Shown here: positions 48,023 through 57,086 of the stretch, in pieces | How positions within the stretch are numbered: the first letter of the stretch is position 1 | Layout of the letters: each line of letters opens with the position of its first letter | NCBI GenBank assembly: GCA_031272035.1 | Contig: JAISUO010000013.1 | Location: 20,942 to 84,941, forward strand | From: Synergistaceae bacterium | GTDB lineage: Bacteria; Synergistota; Synergistia; Synergistales; Aminobacteriaceae | Direction: 5' to 3' | DNA length: 64,000 nt | Notes under the pieces: generated by a model | Database searches by the model: none | Told to the model about the DNA's origin: nothing | What the model saw: only the letters and a program-made list of their open reading frames with translations | Translations under genes and position numbers: made by a program

Positions 48023-49219
48023 ATGTACAGAAAAATCGAGGAACTGACAAAGAAATACGCGGAAAAAGTCACAGAGTGGCGGCGGCAGATTCACAGTCAT
48101 CCTGAACTCAGCACTGAGGAGGAAAAAACGGCCGATCTCGTGGCGAAAGTTCTGGAAGATCTGGGCCTCGACGTCCGCAGAAACGTTGGCGGACACGGCG
48201 TCTCCGCTCTTCTGAAGGGCAGGGGAACCGGCGGCGTGGTCGCTCTCCGGGCCGACATGGACGCCCTCCCCATGGAAGAGACCACCGGACTCCCCTTCGC
48301 CTCCCAAAATCCCGGCGTCATGCACGCCTGCGGACATGACACTCACACCGCCATGCTCCTCGGCGCCGCCTGCGTTCTCTCGGAAATAAAAAGCGACATT
48401 CAGGGAAGCGTAAAGTTCGTCTTTCAGCCCGCGGAGGAACTCAACCCCATCGGCGGCGCCCCGGGCATGATTCAGGACGGCGTGCTGGAGAATCCCCATG
48501 TGGACGCCCTCTTCGCCCTTCACGTCTGGCCGGGCTACGAAACGGGAAAAATCATCACCCGCCCCGGTCCTCTCATGGGAGCCTCCGACCGCATTTTTCT
48601 CACGGTGACGGGGAAGGCCTCCCACGGCTCCGCCCCCCATCAGGGTATCGACGCCGTGATGATCGCCGCGGAGGTGATCTGCGGGCTCCAGACCATCGTC
48701 TCCCGAACCGTGGGGCCGCTGGATTCCGCCGTCATTTCCATCGGCACGATCAAAGGCGGTTACCGCTACAACGTCATCGCGGACCGGGTGGAACTGGAGG
48801 GAACGGTGCGTACCCTTCTGCCCGCCATTCAGGAAAAACTGCCAGGCCTGATCGAGCGGACGGCGCAGGGCATCGCCCGCGCGCTGGGGGGCGACTGCGA
48901 GGTGAAATACGTGCGCGGCTATCCTCCAACGATGAACAATCCCGATCTGTTCCGGCAGGCTTCCGAAACGGTCCGGCAATCCCTGGGAGAGGGGCATTTC
49001 GTCTCTCTCGACTACCCCGACCTGGGCGGCGAGGATTTCTCGTTCTTCGCCCGGGAGCGTCCCTGCCTGATGGCATGGCTGGGCTGTCGACCCGCCTCGA
49101 CTCCTCCTGCCGAAATGGCCGTTCTGCACAATGCCTGTTTCAACCCCGACGAGGCCTGCTTCCCCTTCGGCGTGCGCTTTTTGGCCTCCTGCGCCGTCGA
49201 TTTCCTGAAAAAGAAATAA
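48023..49219 (+). CDS. M20D-family amidohydrolase (N-acyl-amino-acid/hippurate hydrolase type)
   Basis: 398 residues, standard length. RRQIHSHPELSTEE near residue 15 is the subfamily N-terminal motif. LRADMDALPMEE near 78 and HACGHDTHTAMLLG near 105 supply metal ligands, VFQPAEE near 140 the catalytic Glu, and GGEDFSFFA near 340 the last ligand. Enzymes of this group cleave acyl groups from amino acids or small peptides. The ATG at 48023 follows AAAAGGAGCG. It precedes an AbgT-type importer by 190 bases, suggesting uptake then cleavage of an acylated amino acid. Confidence 0.9.
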   Translation: MYRKIEELTKKYAEKVTEWRRQIHSHPELSTEEEKTADLVAKVLEDLGLDVRRNVGGHGVSALLKGRGTGGVVALRADMDALPMEETTGLPFASQNPGVMHACGHDTHTAMLLGAACVLSEIKSDIQGSVKFVFQPAEELNPIGGAPGMIQDGVLENPHVDALFALHVWPGYETGKIITRPGPLMGASDRIFLTVTGKASHGSAPHQGIDAVMIAAEVICGLQTIVSRTVGPLDSAVISIGTIKGGYRYNVIADRVELEGTVRTLLPAIQEKLPGLIERTAQGIARALGGDCEVKYVRGYPPTMNNPDLFRQASETVRQSLGEGHFVSLDYPDLGGEDFSFFARERPCLMAWLGCRPASTPPAEMAVLHNACFNPDEACFPFGVRFLASCAVDFLKKK

Positions 49220-49409
49220 TTAAGATAAAGAGAAAAAAATTGAATGAAACAAGGAGGGATAGAACGGCAGGAGATTCGGTCGTAGACGGTATTTTTCGCC
49301 ATTGTGTTCTCGCGTTCGGGGAGAAAGCATTTCGGGGCGTTTCGCGTTTCATCGTGCGCTTCGACAGATATGCTTTCAGTGACAGCAACTACTAAACAGA
49401 GGTGAGATA

Positions 49410-50996
49410 ATGAGCAGAGAAGTCGGTGCAGCTGAGAAAAAAGGCAAATTCGAAAGTTTCATCAAGTGGATCGAAATCATCGGGAATAAATTTCCCCATC
49501 CCTTTTGGCTGTTCGTTCTGTTGTCCCTGATAGTCATTTTTCTTTCGTACTGGCTGGCTCAGAAGGGCGTCTCGGTTACCTACATGGCGGCTAAGGCGGG
49601 AGAGGCTCCCACGGAAGCAAAAGCCGCTGTCGTCAACCTTCTGAACTACGACTCACTGCGGGCGTTCCTGGCCGGCTTTGTGAGAACCTACGTCAACTTC
49701 GCGCCGCTGGGCCTGGTGCTGACCATGATGCTTGGCATCGGCCTCGTAGAGCAGACGGGCATGATCTCCGCCCTGATGCGCAAGCTCATCCTTGGCGCGC
49801 CCAACTCGCTGGTGACGGCAGTTGTGGCCATCGTGGGAATCAACGCCAACCTGGCCTCCGACGCGGGAATCATCCTCACTCCCGTCATCGCGGCAGCCGT
49901 ATTCAAGGCACTGGGACGCAATCCCTGGGTGGGCATCGCCGCGGGCTACGCGGCCGCCAGCGGAGGGTTCACCGCAAACCTTTTCGTGGCCGGAACGGAC
50001 GCCCTGCTGGCGGGAATCACGAAATCCGCCATTGAAGGAGCAGCCAATATTCCTCCTGATGTCCCCGTCCATCCGCTCATCAACTGGTATTTCATGATCG
50101 CGGCTACCTTCGTTCTGACTTTCCTCACGGTCTACGTCACCGAGAAGTACACGGTCAAACTTCTGGGAGACACCACCGGAGCGACGGACGCTGAAGAACT
50201 CAAACAACACGCCGTGACGCCCGCCGAGAACCGTGGGCTTCTGCTGGCTTTTGTGGCGCTCGTTCTTTACGTCGGACTCATCGTCTGGCTGACGTACCCC
50301 CAAGGCTCCCTTTTCCGCAATCCGAAGGACGGGTCCATCGTTCCTTCCTCCCCGCTCCTCAGCAGCGTCATGCCCATCCTCTTCTTCCTCTTCTTCTTCG
50401 TGGGCATCGCCTACGGCCTGGGCTCCGGAACCATCCGAAAAAGCGAGGACATTCCCAAATTGATGGGCAAGGGAATTTCCGGCAGCATCGGTTTTATGGT
50501 CGTGGTGCTTCCGGCTTCTCTGTTCGTGGAGCTTTTCCGCATGAGCCGCTTTGACGTCATCCTCTCGGTGAGGGGCGCGGACTGGCTCAAGGCCATGAAC
50601 CTGGGCGGCGTACCGCTGCTGCTGATGTTCATCGTGCTCGTGACGTTCCTGAACCTTTTCATGATGAGCGGTTCCGCCAAATGGCTGATTCTTGCTCCCA
50701 TTTTCGTCCCCATGTTCGCTCAGGTGGGGTTCACCCCGGCTCTCACGCAGGTGGCCTACCGGGTGGGAGATTCCTGCACCAACATCATCACGCCTCTTTC
50801 CTACTACCTGCCTGTGGTGATCGGGCTTTTGGAACAGTACAAAAAGGAAGGCGATCCGGAGGTTGGGATCGGCACGGTCATTTCCATGGCCATGCCCTAC
50901 ACTCTGTTCTACATCGTGGGCTTCACGATTCTCCTGATCGCGTGGTATCTCCTGGGTCTGCCTCTGGGACCCGGCGTCTCCTCTTTGCTCGTCTGA
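49410..50996 (+). CDS. AbgT-family transporter (p-aminobenzoyl-glutamate type)
   Basis: 528 residues with about 11-13 membrane segments. FIKWIEIIGNKFPHPFWLFVLL near residue 16 and LTMMLGIGLVEQTGMISALMR near 105 are AbgT signatures. GINANLASDAGIILTPVIAA near 148 and MSGSAKWLILAPIFVPMF near 415 are the two re-entrant ligand-site hairpins. Members import p-aminobenzoyl-glutamate or act as drug exporters. With an M20 amidohydrolase just upstream, import of an acylated amino acid is favoured. The 190-bp gap before it contains an unused-looking AAGGAGGG at 49251 but no convincing gene. Confidence 0.9.
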   Translation: MSREVGAAEKKGKFESFIKWIEIIGNKFPHPFWLFVLLSLIVIFLSYWLAQKGVSVTYMAAKAGEAPTEAKAAVVNLLNYDSLRAFLAGFVRTYVNFAPLGLVLTMMLGIGLVEQTGMISALMRKLILGAPNSLVTAVVAIVGINANLASDAGIILTPVIAAAVFKALGRNPWVGIAAGYAAASGGFTANLFVAGTDALLAGITKSAIEGAANIPPDVPVHPLINWYFMIAATFVLTFLTVYVTEKYTVKLLGDTTGATDAEELKQHAVTPAENRGLLLAFVALVLYVGLIVWLTYPQGSLFRNPKDGSIVPSSPLLSSVMPILFFLFFFVGIAYGLGSGTIRKSEDIPKLMGKGISGSIGFMVVVLPASLFVELFRMSRFDVILSVRGADWLKAMNLGGVPLLLMFIVLVTFLNLFMMSGSAKWLILAPIFVPMFAQVGFTPALTQVAYRVGDSCTNIITPLSYYLPVVIGLLEQYKKEGDPEVGIGTVISMAMPYTLFYIVGFTILLIAWYLLGLPLGPGVSSLLV

Positions 50997-51061
50997 ATAT
51001 GTTATAGTGTTGTACATGTACATAAAGCAGTTGGTTGTACCATAAGAGAGGAGTGTGTTTT

Positions 51062-52192
51062 ATGCGCAAACTATTGACGGGAATGATGATTTGCCTTCTT
51101 GCGGCAGGCGCTTCCTACGGGGCCGACGATGTGATCAAAATCGGGTTCTTCAACTGTCTGACGGGGCAAAACGCCTTCGGCGGACAGCTGGAACTGGAGG
51201 GCGCGGAGCTGGCCCACGCGGAAATTCCTGAAGTGCTGGGCAAAAAGATCGAACTTATTGTGGTGGACAACAAATCGGACAAGGTCGAGGCGGCCAATGC
51301 GGTCACCCGCCTGATCGACAGGGACAAGGTCAATGCCATTATCGGAACCTATGGCTCCTCTCTGGCCATAGCGGGAGGTGAAGTCGCGGAGACCGCCGGA
51401 ATTCCCGTGATGGGAACATCCTGCACCAATCCCCTCGTCACCCTGCATAAGAGGTTTTATTTCCGCGCCTGCTTCATTGATCCTTTCCAGGGTTCCGGCG
51501 CGGCCACCTACGCCATCCGGTCGCTGGGCTTCAAAAAAGCGGCGATTCTCACGGATGTGGCCAACGACTACAGCGTCGGCCTGAGCAGTTTCTTCAAACA
51601 GGCCTTCTCCAAACTGGGAGGTCAGGTCGTCTCTGAAATGAGGTATCAGTCGGGAGACCAGGACTTTACGGCGCAGCTCACCGAAATCATCTCCAAAAAA
51701 CCGGACATCGTCTTTCTTCCCGCCTATTTCTCCGAGGGCGCCATCATCCTGAAGCAGGCGAAGGAACTGGGGGCCACGTTCCGGTTCATGGGCGGAGACG
51801 CCATGGACAACCCCGAGGTCGTCACCCTGGGAGGCGAGGCCGTGGAGGGCTTCATGCACACCACCTTCGCCTACGACCCCTCCATGAAGGACATGAACCC
51901 GGTGGCGCAGAATTTCACTGAAAAGTGGAAAAAGGCCCATCCCAACAAGGATCCCAATGTCAACGCCGCGCTGGGCTATGACGCCTACATTCTCATCGCA
52001 GACGCCATTCGTCGGGCGGGCAGTGCCGACCCGGCGCACATCCGCGACGCGCTGGAGCAGACGAAGGACGTTCCCACCGTCACGGGAATCACCACCATGA
52101 ACGCCACCCATGACGCCGAAAAAGAGCTGGGAATCGTCGAAATCCGGAACGGTAAAAAACTGTTCATCGGAACCATCAAACCCGAAGTGTAG
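51062..52192 (+). CDS. livK: Branched-chain amino-acid-type ABC transporter substrate-binding protein (Liv operon)
   Basis: 376 residues from the ATG at 51062 after AGAGGAG. Signal peptide residues 1-20 (MRKLLTGMMICLLAAGASYG). The mature part starts DDVIKIGFFNCLTGQNAFGG, the usual periplasmic-binding type 1 opening, with GTYGSS and MGTSCTNP ligand loops near 95 and 120. It delivers an amino acid to LivHMGF encoded downstream. The perfect palindrome TGTACATGTACA at 51011-51022 lies upstream. The terminator at 52249 would make this gene more highly expressed than the permease genes. It is close to the orphan binding protein at 62343. Confidence 0.9.
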   Translation: MRKLLTGMMICLLAAGASYGADDVIKIGFFNCLTGQNAFGGQLELEGAELAHAEIPEVLGKKIELIVVDNKSDKVEAANAVTRLIDRDKVNAIIGTYGSSLAIAGGEVAETAGIPVMGTSCTNPLVTLHKRFYFRACFIDPFQGSGAATYAIRSLGFKKAAILTDVANDYSVGLSSFFKQAFSKLGGQVVSEMRYQSGDQDFTAQLTEIISKKPDIVFLPAYFSEGAIILKQAKELGATFRFMGGDAMDNPEVVTLGGEAVEGFMHTTFAYDPSMKDMNPVAQNFTEKWKKAHPNKDPNVNAALGYDAYILIADAIRRAGSADPAHIRDALEQTKDVPTVTGITTMNATHDAEKELGIVEIRNGKKLFIGTIKPEV

Positions 52193-52248
52193 GTTTTTTA
52201 CTCACTTTACTCACTGCACCGCGCAGCTTCACAAACTTCACAAAAAGC

Positions 52249-52278
52249 GGGGGAAAGCCTGGGCTTTTCCCCCTTTTT
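52249..52278 (+). terminator. Internal terminator/attenuator between livK and livH
   Basis: GGGGGAAAGCC pairs with GGCTTTTCCCCC (one bulged base) over a 2-nt loop, followed by TTTTT. It lies inside the operon, so partial read-through sets the ratio of binding protein to membrane subunits. Confidence 0.85.
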
Positions 52279-52315
52279 ATAATACAGAATAATACGGAAA
52301 GGAGAATCAGTTTAT

Positions 52316-53209
52316 TTGACTCTGAATATGTTCGTTCAGCATACCGTCAATGCGCTGGGACTGGGCTCACTTTACGGACTCATTGCCATTGGATACACCA
52401 TGGTATACGGAATCCTGCGGCTCATCAACTTCGCCCACGGAGACATTTTCATGCTGGGCGCTTATTTTGTGTTCTTCACCACCATTCAGTTCAAACTCCC
52501 CTGGGAGCTGGGGGTGGCCATCGCCATTCTCGGAGCCACGATCTGCGGTCTGCTGGTGGATCGCATCGCTTATCGCCCCCTGCGAAGCGCCCCTCGTATC
52601 TCCGCGCTGATCAGCGCCATAGGCGTGTCGTTTTTCCTGGAGAACCTTGCCACCGTGGTCTTCACCGGAATGCCTCGCGCCGTGGTGCAGCCGCCCTGGC
52701 TCATGCGCCCCATCCTCCTGGGAGAGGTGCGACTCGTTCCTCTGGGAATCATGGTCCCCGTTATTTCCTTCGTTCTCGTGGCTCTCCTGCTCTGGATCGT
52801 CTACAAAACGAAGCCGGGTCTGGCTATGCGCTCCATCTCCTTTGACATCGAAACGACCCGTCTGATGGGAGTTTCCGTGGATAAAATCATCGCGCTGACT
52901 TTTGCCCTGGGTTCCGCGCTGGCCGCACTGGCCGGCATCATGTGGGCCCTGCGCTATCCGCGGGTGGAGCCCTTCATGGGGGTATTCCCGGGCTTCAAGG
53001 CCTTCATCGCGGCGGTATTCGGCGGAATCGGCTCCATACCCGGCGCGATGGTCGGCGGCGTGATTCTGGGATTCGTCGAGATCATGTCCATTGCCTTCTT
53101 CCCCACGCTTTCCGGCTACAAGGATGCCTTCGCCTTCATTCTCCTCATCATCATTCTTCTGGTCAGGCCCACAGGACTGATGGGCGAGAAGCTGGAGGAA
53201 AAAATATGA
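52316..53209 (+). CDS. livH: Branched-chain amino-acid-type ABC transporter permease LivH
   Basis: 297 residues. TTG at 52316 is the start because AAAGGAG ends 11 bases before it; an in-frame ATG at 52328 is too far. GLGSLYGLIAIGYTMVYGILRLINFAHGD near residue 16 is the LivH signature, and the EAA-like loop (RSISFDIETTRLMGVSV) is near residue 175. About eight membrane segments. Its stop overlaps the livM start in ATGA, indicating translational coupling. Confidence 0.93.
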   Translation: MTLNMFVQHTVNALGLGSLYGLIAIGYTMVYGILRLINFAHGDIFMLGAYFVFFTTIQFKLPWELGVAIAILGATICGLLVDRIAYRPLRSAPRISALISAIGVSFFLENLATVVFTGMPRAVVQPPWLMRPILLGEVRLVPLGIMVPVISFVLVALLLWIVYKTKPGLAMRSISFDIETTRLMGVSVDKIIALTFALGSALAALAGIMWALRYPRVEPFMGVFPGFKAFIAAVFGGIGSIPGAMVGGVILGFVEIMSIAFFPTLSGYKDAFAFILLIIILLVRPTGLMGEKLEEKI

Positions 53210-54288
53210 ACAAAAAAACACGCAATTTCATCCTCAACGCCATCGCGCTGGCGGCTCTCGTCGCCTTCCTGGCCTGGGCTCCCGCAAATCTGGATCGCTA
53301 CAGACTGCGGATCATCAACCTCATCGCCATCAACGCCATCCTGGGACTTTCCCTCAACCTGATCTACGGAATGACTGGCATGTTTTCCCTGGGGCACGCG
53401 GGGTTTATGGCCATCGGGGCCTATGTTTCCGCGCTTTTGATTCTGACGGCCGAGCAAAAGACTGCCATGTGGATTCTGGAGCCCATCATGCCCTGGCTTC
53501 TGCCCCTTCATACTCCCTTCATCGTTTCTCTGATCGCGGCCGGACTGGTGGCGGCCTTCTTCGGCCTGCTGATCGCCCTGCCCGTACTGAGGCTGGGGGG
53601 AGACTACCTGGGAATCGCCACTTTGGGATTCGCCGAAATTATCCGCATTCTGATCGTCAACCTGACCCCTGTGACCAACGGTTCTCTGGGGCTGAAAGGA
53701 ATTCCCGCCCATACCGACCTGTGGATGAGTTACGGGTGCCTCTTCGTGGTCCTCATATTCATGATCCGCCTCATGAAAAGCAATTTCGGCAACGTCCTCC
53801 GCGCCGTTCGCGACGATGAAATCGCGGCTCGTACCATGGGAATCAACACCTTCCGGACCCGGGTGCTGGCCTTTACGATCGGATCCTTCGGAGGCGGGCT
53901 CGGCGGCGCGCTGATGGGAAATCTGATCACGGCTATCGATCCCAAAATGTTCATGATCACCCAGACCTACAGCCTGCTGATGATCGTGGTCGTGGGCGGG
54001 CTGGGCTCCATTACAGGCAGCATTATCGGCGCGGTTCTCATCACCACCATGCTGGAGTGGCTGAGAATTGTCGAAAATCCGCTCACTATCGGGTCTTTTC
54101 ACATCCCTGGGATCCCCGGCATGCGCATGGTGATCTTCTCCGTGCTGCTGATTCTGGTCATCATCTTCCGACGGGAGGGCATCATGGGAACCCGGGAATT
54201 TTCCTGGGACTGGTTCTTCCCGAAAGAAAAGAACGATAAAAAAGGCAAACGAGAAATTTCCGCCAAAGAGGGAGGCGATGTCAGATGA
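53206..54288 (+). CDS. livM: Branched-chain amino-acid-type ABC transporter permease LivM
   Basis: 360 residues from the ATG at 53206, overlapping livH by four bases; the open frame before it is a shadow of livH. NLIYGMTGMFSLGHAGFMAIGAYVSA near residue 50 is the LivM signature, and the coupling loop ALRDDEIAARTMG-like segment (AVRDDEIAARTMGINTF) is near 205. The C-terminal 35 residues are charged and cytoplasmic. It pairs with LivH as the membrane channel. Confidence 0.93.
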   Translation: MNKKTRNFILNAIALAALVAFLAWAPANLDRYRLRIINLIAINAILGLSLNLIYGMTGMFSLGHAGFMAIGAYVSALLILTAEQKTAMWILEPIMPWLLPLHTPFIVSLIAAGLVAAFFGLLIALPVLRLGGDYLGIATLGFAEIIRILIVNLTPVTNGSLGLKGIPAHTDLWMSYGCLFVVLIFMIRLMKSNFGNVLRAVRDDEIAARTMGINTFRTRVLAFTIGSFGGGLGGALMGNLITAIDPKMFMITQTYSLLMIVVVGGLGSITGSIIGAVLITTMLEWLRIVENPLTIGSFHIPGIPGMRMVIFSVLLILVIIFRREGIMGTREFSWDWFFPKEKNDKKGKREISAKEGGDVR

Positions 54289-55127
54289 CCGATCGAAACG
54301 GAACGCCTTCGCCCCTTCTGCAAATCCGGGAACTGACCCTTCGCTTCGGAGGGCTCGTGGCGGTCAACAATCTGTCGATGACCGTGGCCGAGGGCAGTAT
54401 CGCCGGGCTGATCGGCCCCAACGGCGCGGGAAAAACCACGGTGTTCAACGTCATCACCGGTTTCTACAGACCCACCGCAGGACGGGTCGAATTTGACGGA
54501 CAGCTCCTCACCGGACTTCCGCCCCACAAAACCTGCGCGGCCGGTCTCTCCCGTACATTCCAGAATATTCGCCTTTTTCACAGCGAAACAGTGCTGCAGA
54601 ACGTGATGATTGGAAGTTATGTCCGTCAAAAAGGAACCTGGTGGCAGAACATGGTCCCCTTCCTGTTCCCGGCGGCCGCTCAGGAAGAGAGAAAAATTCG
54701 CGAGAACGCCATGGAACTTCTGGAACACCTTGGTCTCGCCGAACAGGCCGACGCCATTGCCTCCTCCCTTCCCTACGGAGCCCAGAGGCGCCTGGAAATC
54801 GCCAGAGCTCTGGCCACACGGCCCAAACTGCTCCTTCTGGACGAGCCCGCGGCGGGAATGAATCCCCAGGAGTCCATGGAACTTTTGAGTTTCATCCGCA
54901 GACTTCGGGACGATTTCAACCTGACCATCCTGCTGATCGAACACGACATGAAGGTGGTTATGGGGGTCTGCGAGCACATCTGGGTCCTGGATCGGGGTCT
55001 GCTGATCGCCAACGGAACACCTTCGGAAATACGGGAGAATCCGCAGGTCATTGAGGCGTATCTCGGGCAGAACGCCCCGACCGGACAGTCCGGCGAAAAC
55101 ATCGCAGAGGAGGCCGCTCATGCTTGA
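54285..55127 (+). CDS. livG: Branched-chain amino-acid-type ABC transporter ATP-binding protein LivG
   Basis: 280 residues, start ATG 54285 overlapping livM by four bases. Walker A GPNGAGKTT is near residue 45, the signature YGAQRRLEIARAL near 165 (degenerate LSGGQ, as usual in LivG), Walker B LLLLDEPAAGMNP near 185, and the switch His in LIEHDMKVV near 222. It hydrolyses ATP as a heterodimer with LivF. Confidence 0.95.
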   Translation: MTDRNGTPSPLLQIRELTLRFGGLVAVNNLSMTVAEGSIAGLIGPNGAGKTTVFNVITGFYRPTAGRVEFDGQLLTGLPPHKTCAAGLSRTFQNIRLFHSETVLQNVMIGSYVRQKGTWWQNMVPFLFPAAAQEERKIRENAMELLEHLGLAEQADAIASSLPYGAQRRLEIARALATRPKLLLLDEPAAGMNPQESMELLSFIRRLRDDFNLTILLIEHDMKVVMGVCEHIWVLDRGLLIANGTPSEIRENPQVIEAYLGQNAPTGQSGENIAEEAAHA

Positions 55128-55842
55128 CATCAAAAATCTGAACATATGGTATGGCGGCATCCACGCCGTCAAGGGCATCGACATGACCATCGGAAAAGGC
55201 GACATCGTGACGCTGATCGGAGCCAACGGCGCGGGCAAGAGCAGCACCATTCGGGCCATCGCCGGTCTCGTGCGGGGCTATAAGGGAGACATCGCCTATA
55301 CGAAGCCCGACGCCTCGAGCTCCATTTCCCTGAAGGGCCTTCAACCCGAGGAAATGGTCAAAATGGGAATTTCCCTGAGCCCCGAGGGACGCCGGATTCT
55401 CCCTCAGCTCACCGTCAGGGAAAACCTGCTGCTGGGGGCCTACAGCCGCAGCGACAAAGAGGGAATCGAAGAGGACATCGAACACGTGTACAGTCTTTTT
55501 CCGCGCCTGAAGGAGCGATACGCGCAGAAGGGAGGAACCCTCAGCGGCGGCGAGCAGCAAATGCTGGCCGTGGGACGCGCGCTCATGAGCCGTCCCGACC
55601 TGATGATGCTGGACGAACCCTCTCTCGGACTGGCGCCGATTCTCGTCTCCGAGGTTTTCGACATCATCCGCGAGATCAACCGGCAGGGAAAAACCATTCT
55701 GCTGGTGGAGCAAAACGCCTTTGCCGCGCTGAAGATCGCGAACAGGGCCTACGTCCTCGAAGTCGGGGCCATCACCATCTCCGGAACGGGACAGGAGCTT
55801 CTGCAGGATCCCCGAGTTCAGGCGGCTTATCTGGGAGGATAA
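55120..55842 (+). CDS. livF: Branched-chain amino-acid-type ABC transporter ATP-binding protein LivF
   Basis: 240 residues from the ATG at 55120, which overlaps livG by eight bases. Walker A GANGAGKSS is near residue 37, signature LSGGEQQMLAVGRAL near 142, Walker B LMMLDEPSLGLAP near 161 and LLVEQNAFAAL near 192. An 18-residue insertion around 60-80 (YTKPDASSSISLKGL) is slightly longer than usual. Last gene of the Liv operon. Confidence 0.95.
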   Translation: MLDIKNLNIWYGGIHAVKGIDMTIGKGDIVTLIGANGAGKSSTIRAIAGLVRGYKGDIAYTKPDASSSISLKGLQPEEMVKMGISLSPEGRRILPQLTVRENLLLGAYSRSDKEGIEEDIEHVYSLFPRLKERYAQKGGTLSGGEQQMLAVGRALMSRPDLMMLDEPSLGLAPILVSEVFDIIREINRQGKTILLVEQNAFAALKIANRAYVLEVGAITISGTGQELLQDPRVQAAYLGG

Positions 55843-55858
55843 TAAATTACACAAAATA

Positions 55859-55900
55859 TATCCGGAGCAAACTTTTCGACCTCTTCCCCTGCTCCGGATA
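55859..55900 (+). terminator. Inverted repeat after livF, possible terminator
   Basis: TATCCGGAGCA and TGCTCCGGATA form a perfect 11-bp stem around a 20-nt loop, 17 bases past livF. There is no T-run after it, so it may protect the mRNA 3' end rather than terminate. Confidence 0.45.
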
Positions 55901-55931
55901 CATTTGGATTTATAAAATGCCGACAGGAATC

Positions 55932-56032
55932 ATACCAATTTGAAATAAAAGGCCTAAAGTTAGAATAGCTAAAAGCAGTGATATTCAAACATTAGCTTCT
56001 TCATTAACGCTCGGTTGAAAGCAAATTGGTAT
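55932..56032 (+). repeat. Full-length reference copy of the 101-bp MITE-like element
   Basis: ATACCAATTTG at the left and CAAATTGGTAT at the right are perfect inverted repeats. If the outer TA is a target duplication, the element proper starts CCAATTTG. It lies between the ends of livF and the convergent M23 gene, six bases from the latter's stop codon. No open frame, and it carries the same internal AGCTAAAAGC and TTAGCTTCTTCATTAA blocks as the other copies. Confidence 0.87.
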
Positions 56033-56037
56033 CAGGC

Positions 56038-56946
56038 TCAGGATTTCGGCGTTTTCGGTTTGTTCTTCGAATCCTCGACGAAGCGGTCCTCGGTTCTGCG
56101 TTTCAAAACGGCCATGGGATCCCGAAAGACTCCCGCCAGCAAAACGCCGAAGTGCAGATGGGATGTGGAGGAACGACCGGTGTTGCCCACAAAGGCGATG
56201 ACCTCTCCCCGCGTCACCACGTCTCCCTCTTTGACTAGAAGTTTCGAACAATGGGCGTACAGCGTCTGAAGATCGTCGCCGTGGTCCAGGATAACGGTGT
56301 TTCCGTAGCCGTTGTACACTCTGGACGCCACGACAATTCCCTCCATAACGGCGTGAATGGGGGTTCCCGACGCCAAAGGAATGTCGATGCCCGCATGAAG
56401 ATGAGAGCCTCGGGGTCCAAATCCTGAGGACACTTTTCCCTCCACGGGCCACATCAGAATTCCCTGCCAGCGAGGTTCCACAGGTTCCATGGACCCTCCT
56501 CCGAAAAGAATCCGGATCTTTTTTTGCCCCGGTAAATTTTTCTTTCTGTTTTTCTTCTCCTCCGGGCTCGTGTTGAGAGAGAGAGAGTTTTTCGGTGAGA
56601 CGGTCGCCCAGTCTCCCAGCGACGGCATGATGTTCTCCGTCTTCGTCCTGTTGGCGGGAAGAGCGGGAGCCCCGAAGTCGCGAACGGAGGGCAGCGCCGG
56701 CACATAGGACTCCGAAGGCAGAGAAGACCCCGGCATTGACAGGAAAGATAGACGGGGCGAAAGAAAAGCCACTGTGGAAAGAGCGGCAGGAAGAGGTTCC
56801 AGAGAGGAAGAGGGAGAAGGAAGAGCGCCGGGAGAGGGCAGCGAAAGCATCTCCATCTCTTCAGCAAAGAGTCCAAAAGGGAAAGTGAGCATATACGACA
56901 TCACTATTGTCGCCCACAGAAAACACCCTTTTCGGCGTGCCATCAT
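56038..56946 (-). CDS. M23-family (LytM) metallopeptidase, exported
   Basis: 302 residues. Signal peptide or anchor in residues 1-28, then about 115 residues rich in Pro, Ser and Leu, a disordered spacer. The peptidase domain covers about 160-280: HLHAGIDIPL carries the first zinc His and Asp, and HLHFGVLL the catalytic HxH. It cleaves peptide crosslinks of peptidoglycan, or regulates an amidase. The C-terminus is basic. A TATACT lies upstream on the minus strand at 57041-57046. Stop codon is next to a repeat element. Confidence 0.87.
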   Translation of the reverse strand: MMARRKGCFLWATIVMSYMLTFPFGLFAEEMEMLSLPSPGALPSPSSSLEPLPAALSTVAFLSPRLSFLSMPGSSLPSESYVPALPSVRDFGAPALPANRTKTENIMPSLGDWATVSPKNSLSLNTSPEEKKNRKKNLPGQKKIRILFGGGSMEPVEPRWQGILMWPVEGKVSSGFGPRGSHLHAGIDIPLASGTPIHAVMEGIVVASRVYNGYGNTVILDHGDDLQTLYAHCSKLLVKEGDVVTRGEVIAFVGNTGRSSTSHLHFGVLLAGVFRDPMAVLKRRTEDRFVEDSKNKPKTPKS

Positions 56947-57086
56947 CTCTCAGCTTCGCTCCTTCCTTCTTCGGCCCGTCCGTCCTGCTTAAAGACCTGC
57001 CGAAAAAAACTCCTGGAAGTTTATTTCAGTATTTTTACCTAGTATATCACATCCATAAAGTGGCGTGGATTTCTCTTTTTTTTAAA

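Noticed and set aside
49075..49395. 106-residue frame between the M20D and AbgT genes, with AAGGAGGG nearby
   Set aside because: It starts inside the M20D gene, no start codon follows the purine-rich site at proper distance, and the sequence is basic and featureless.
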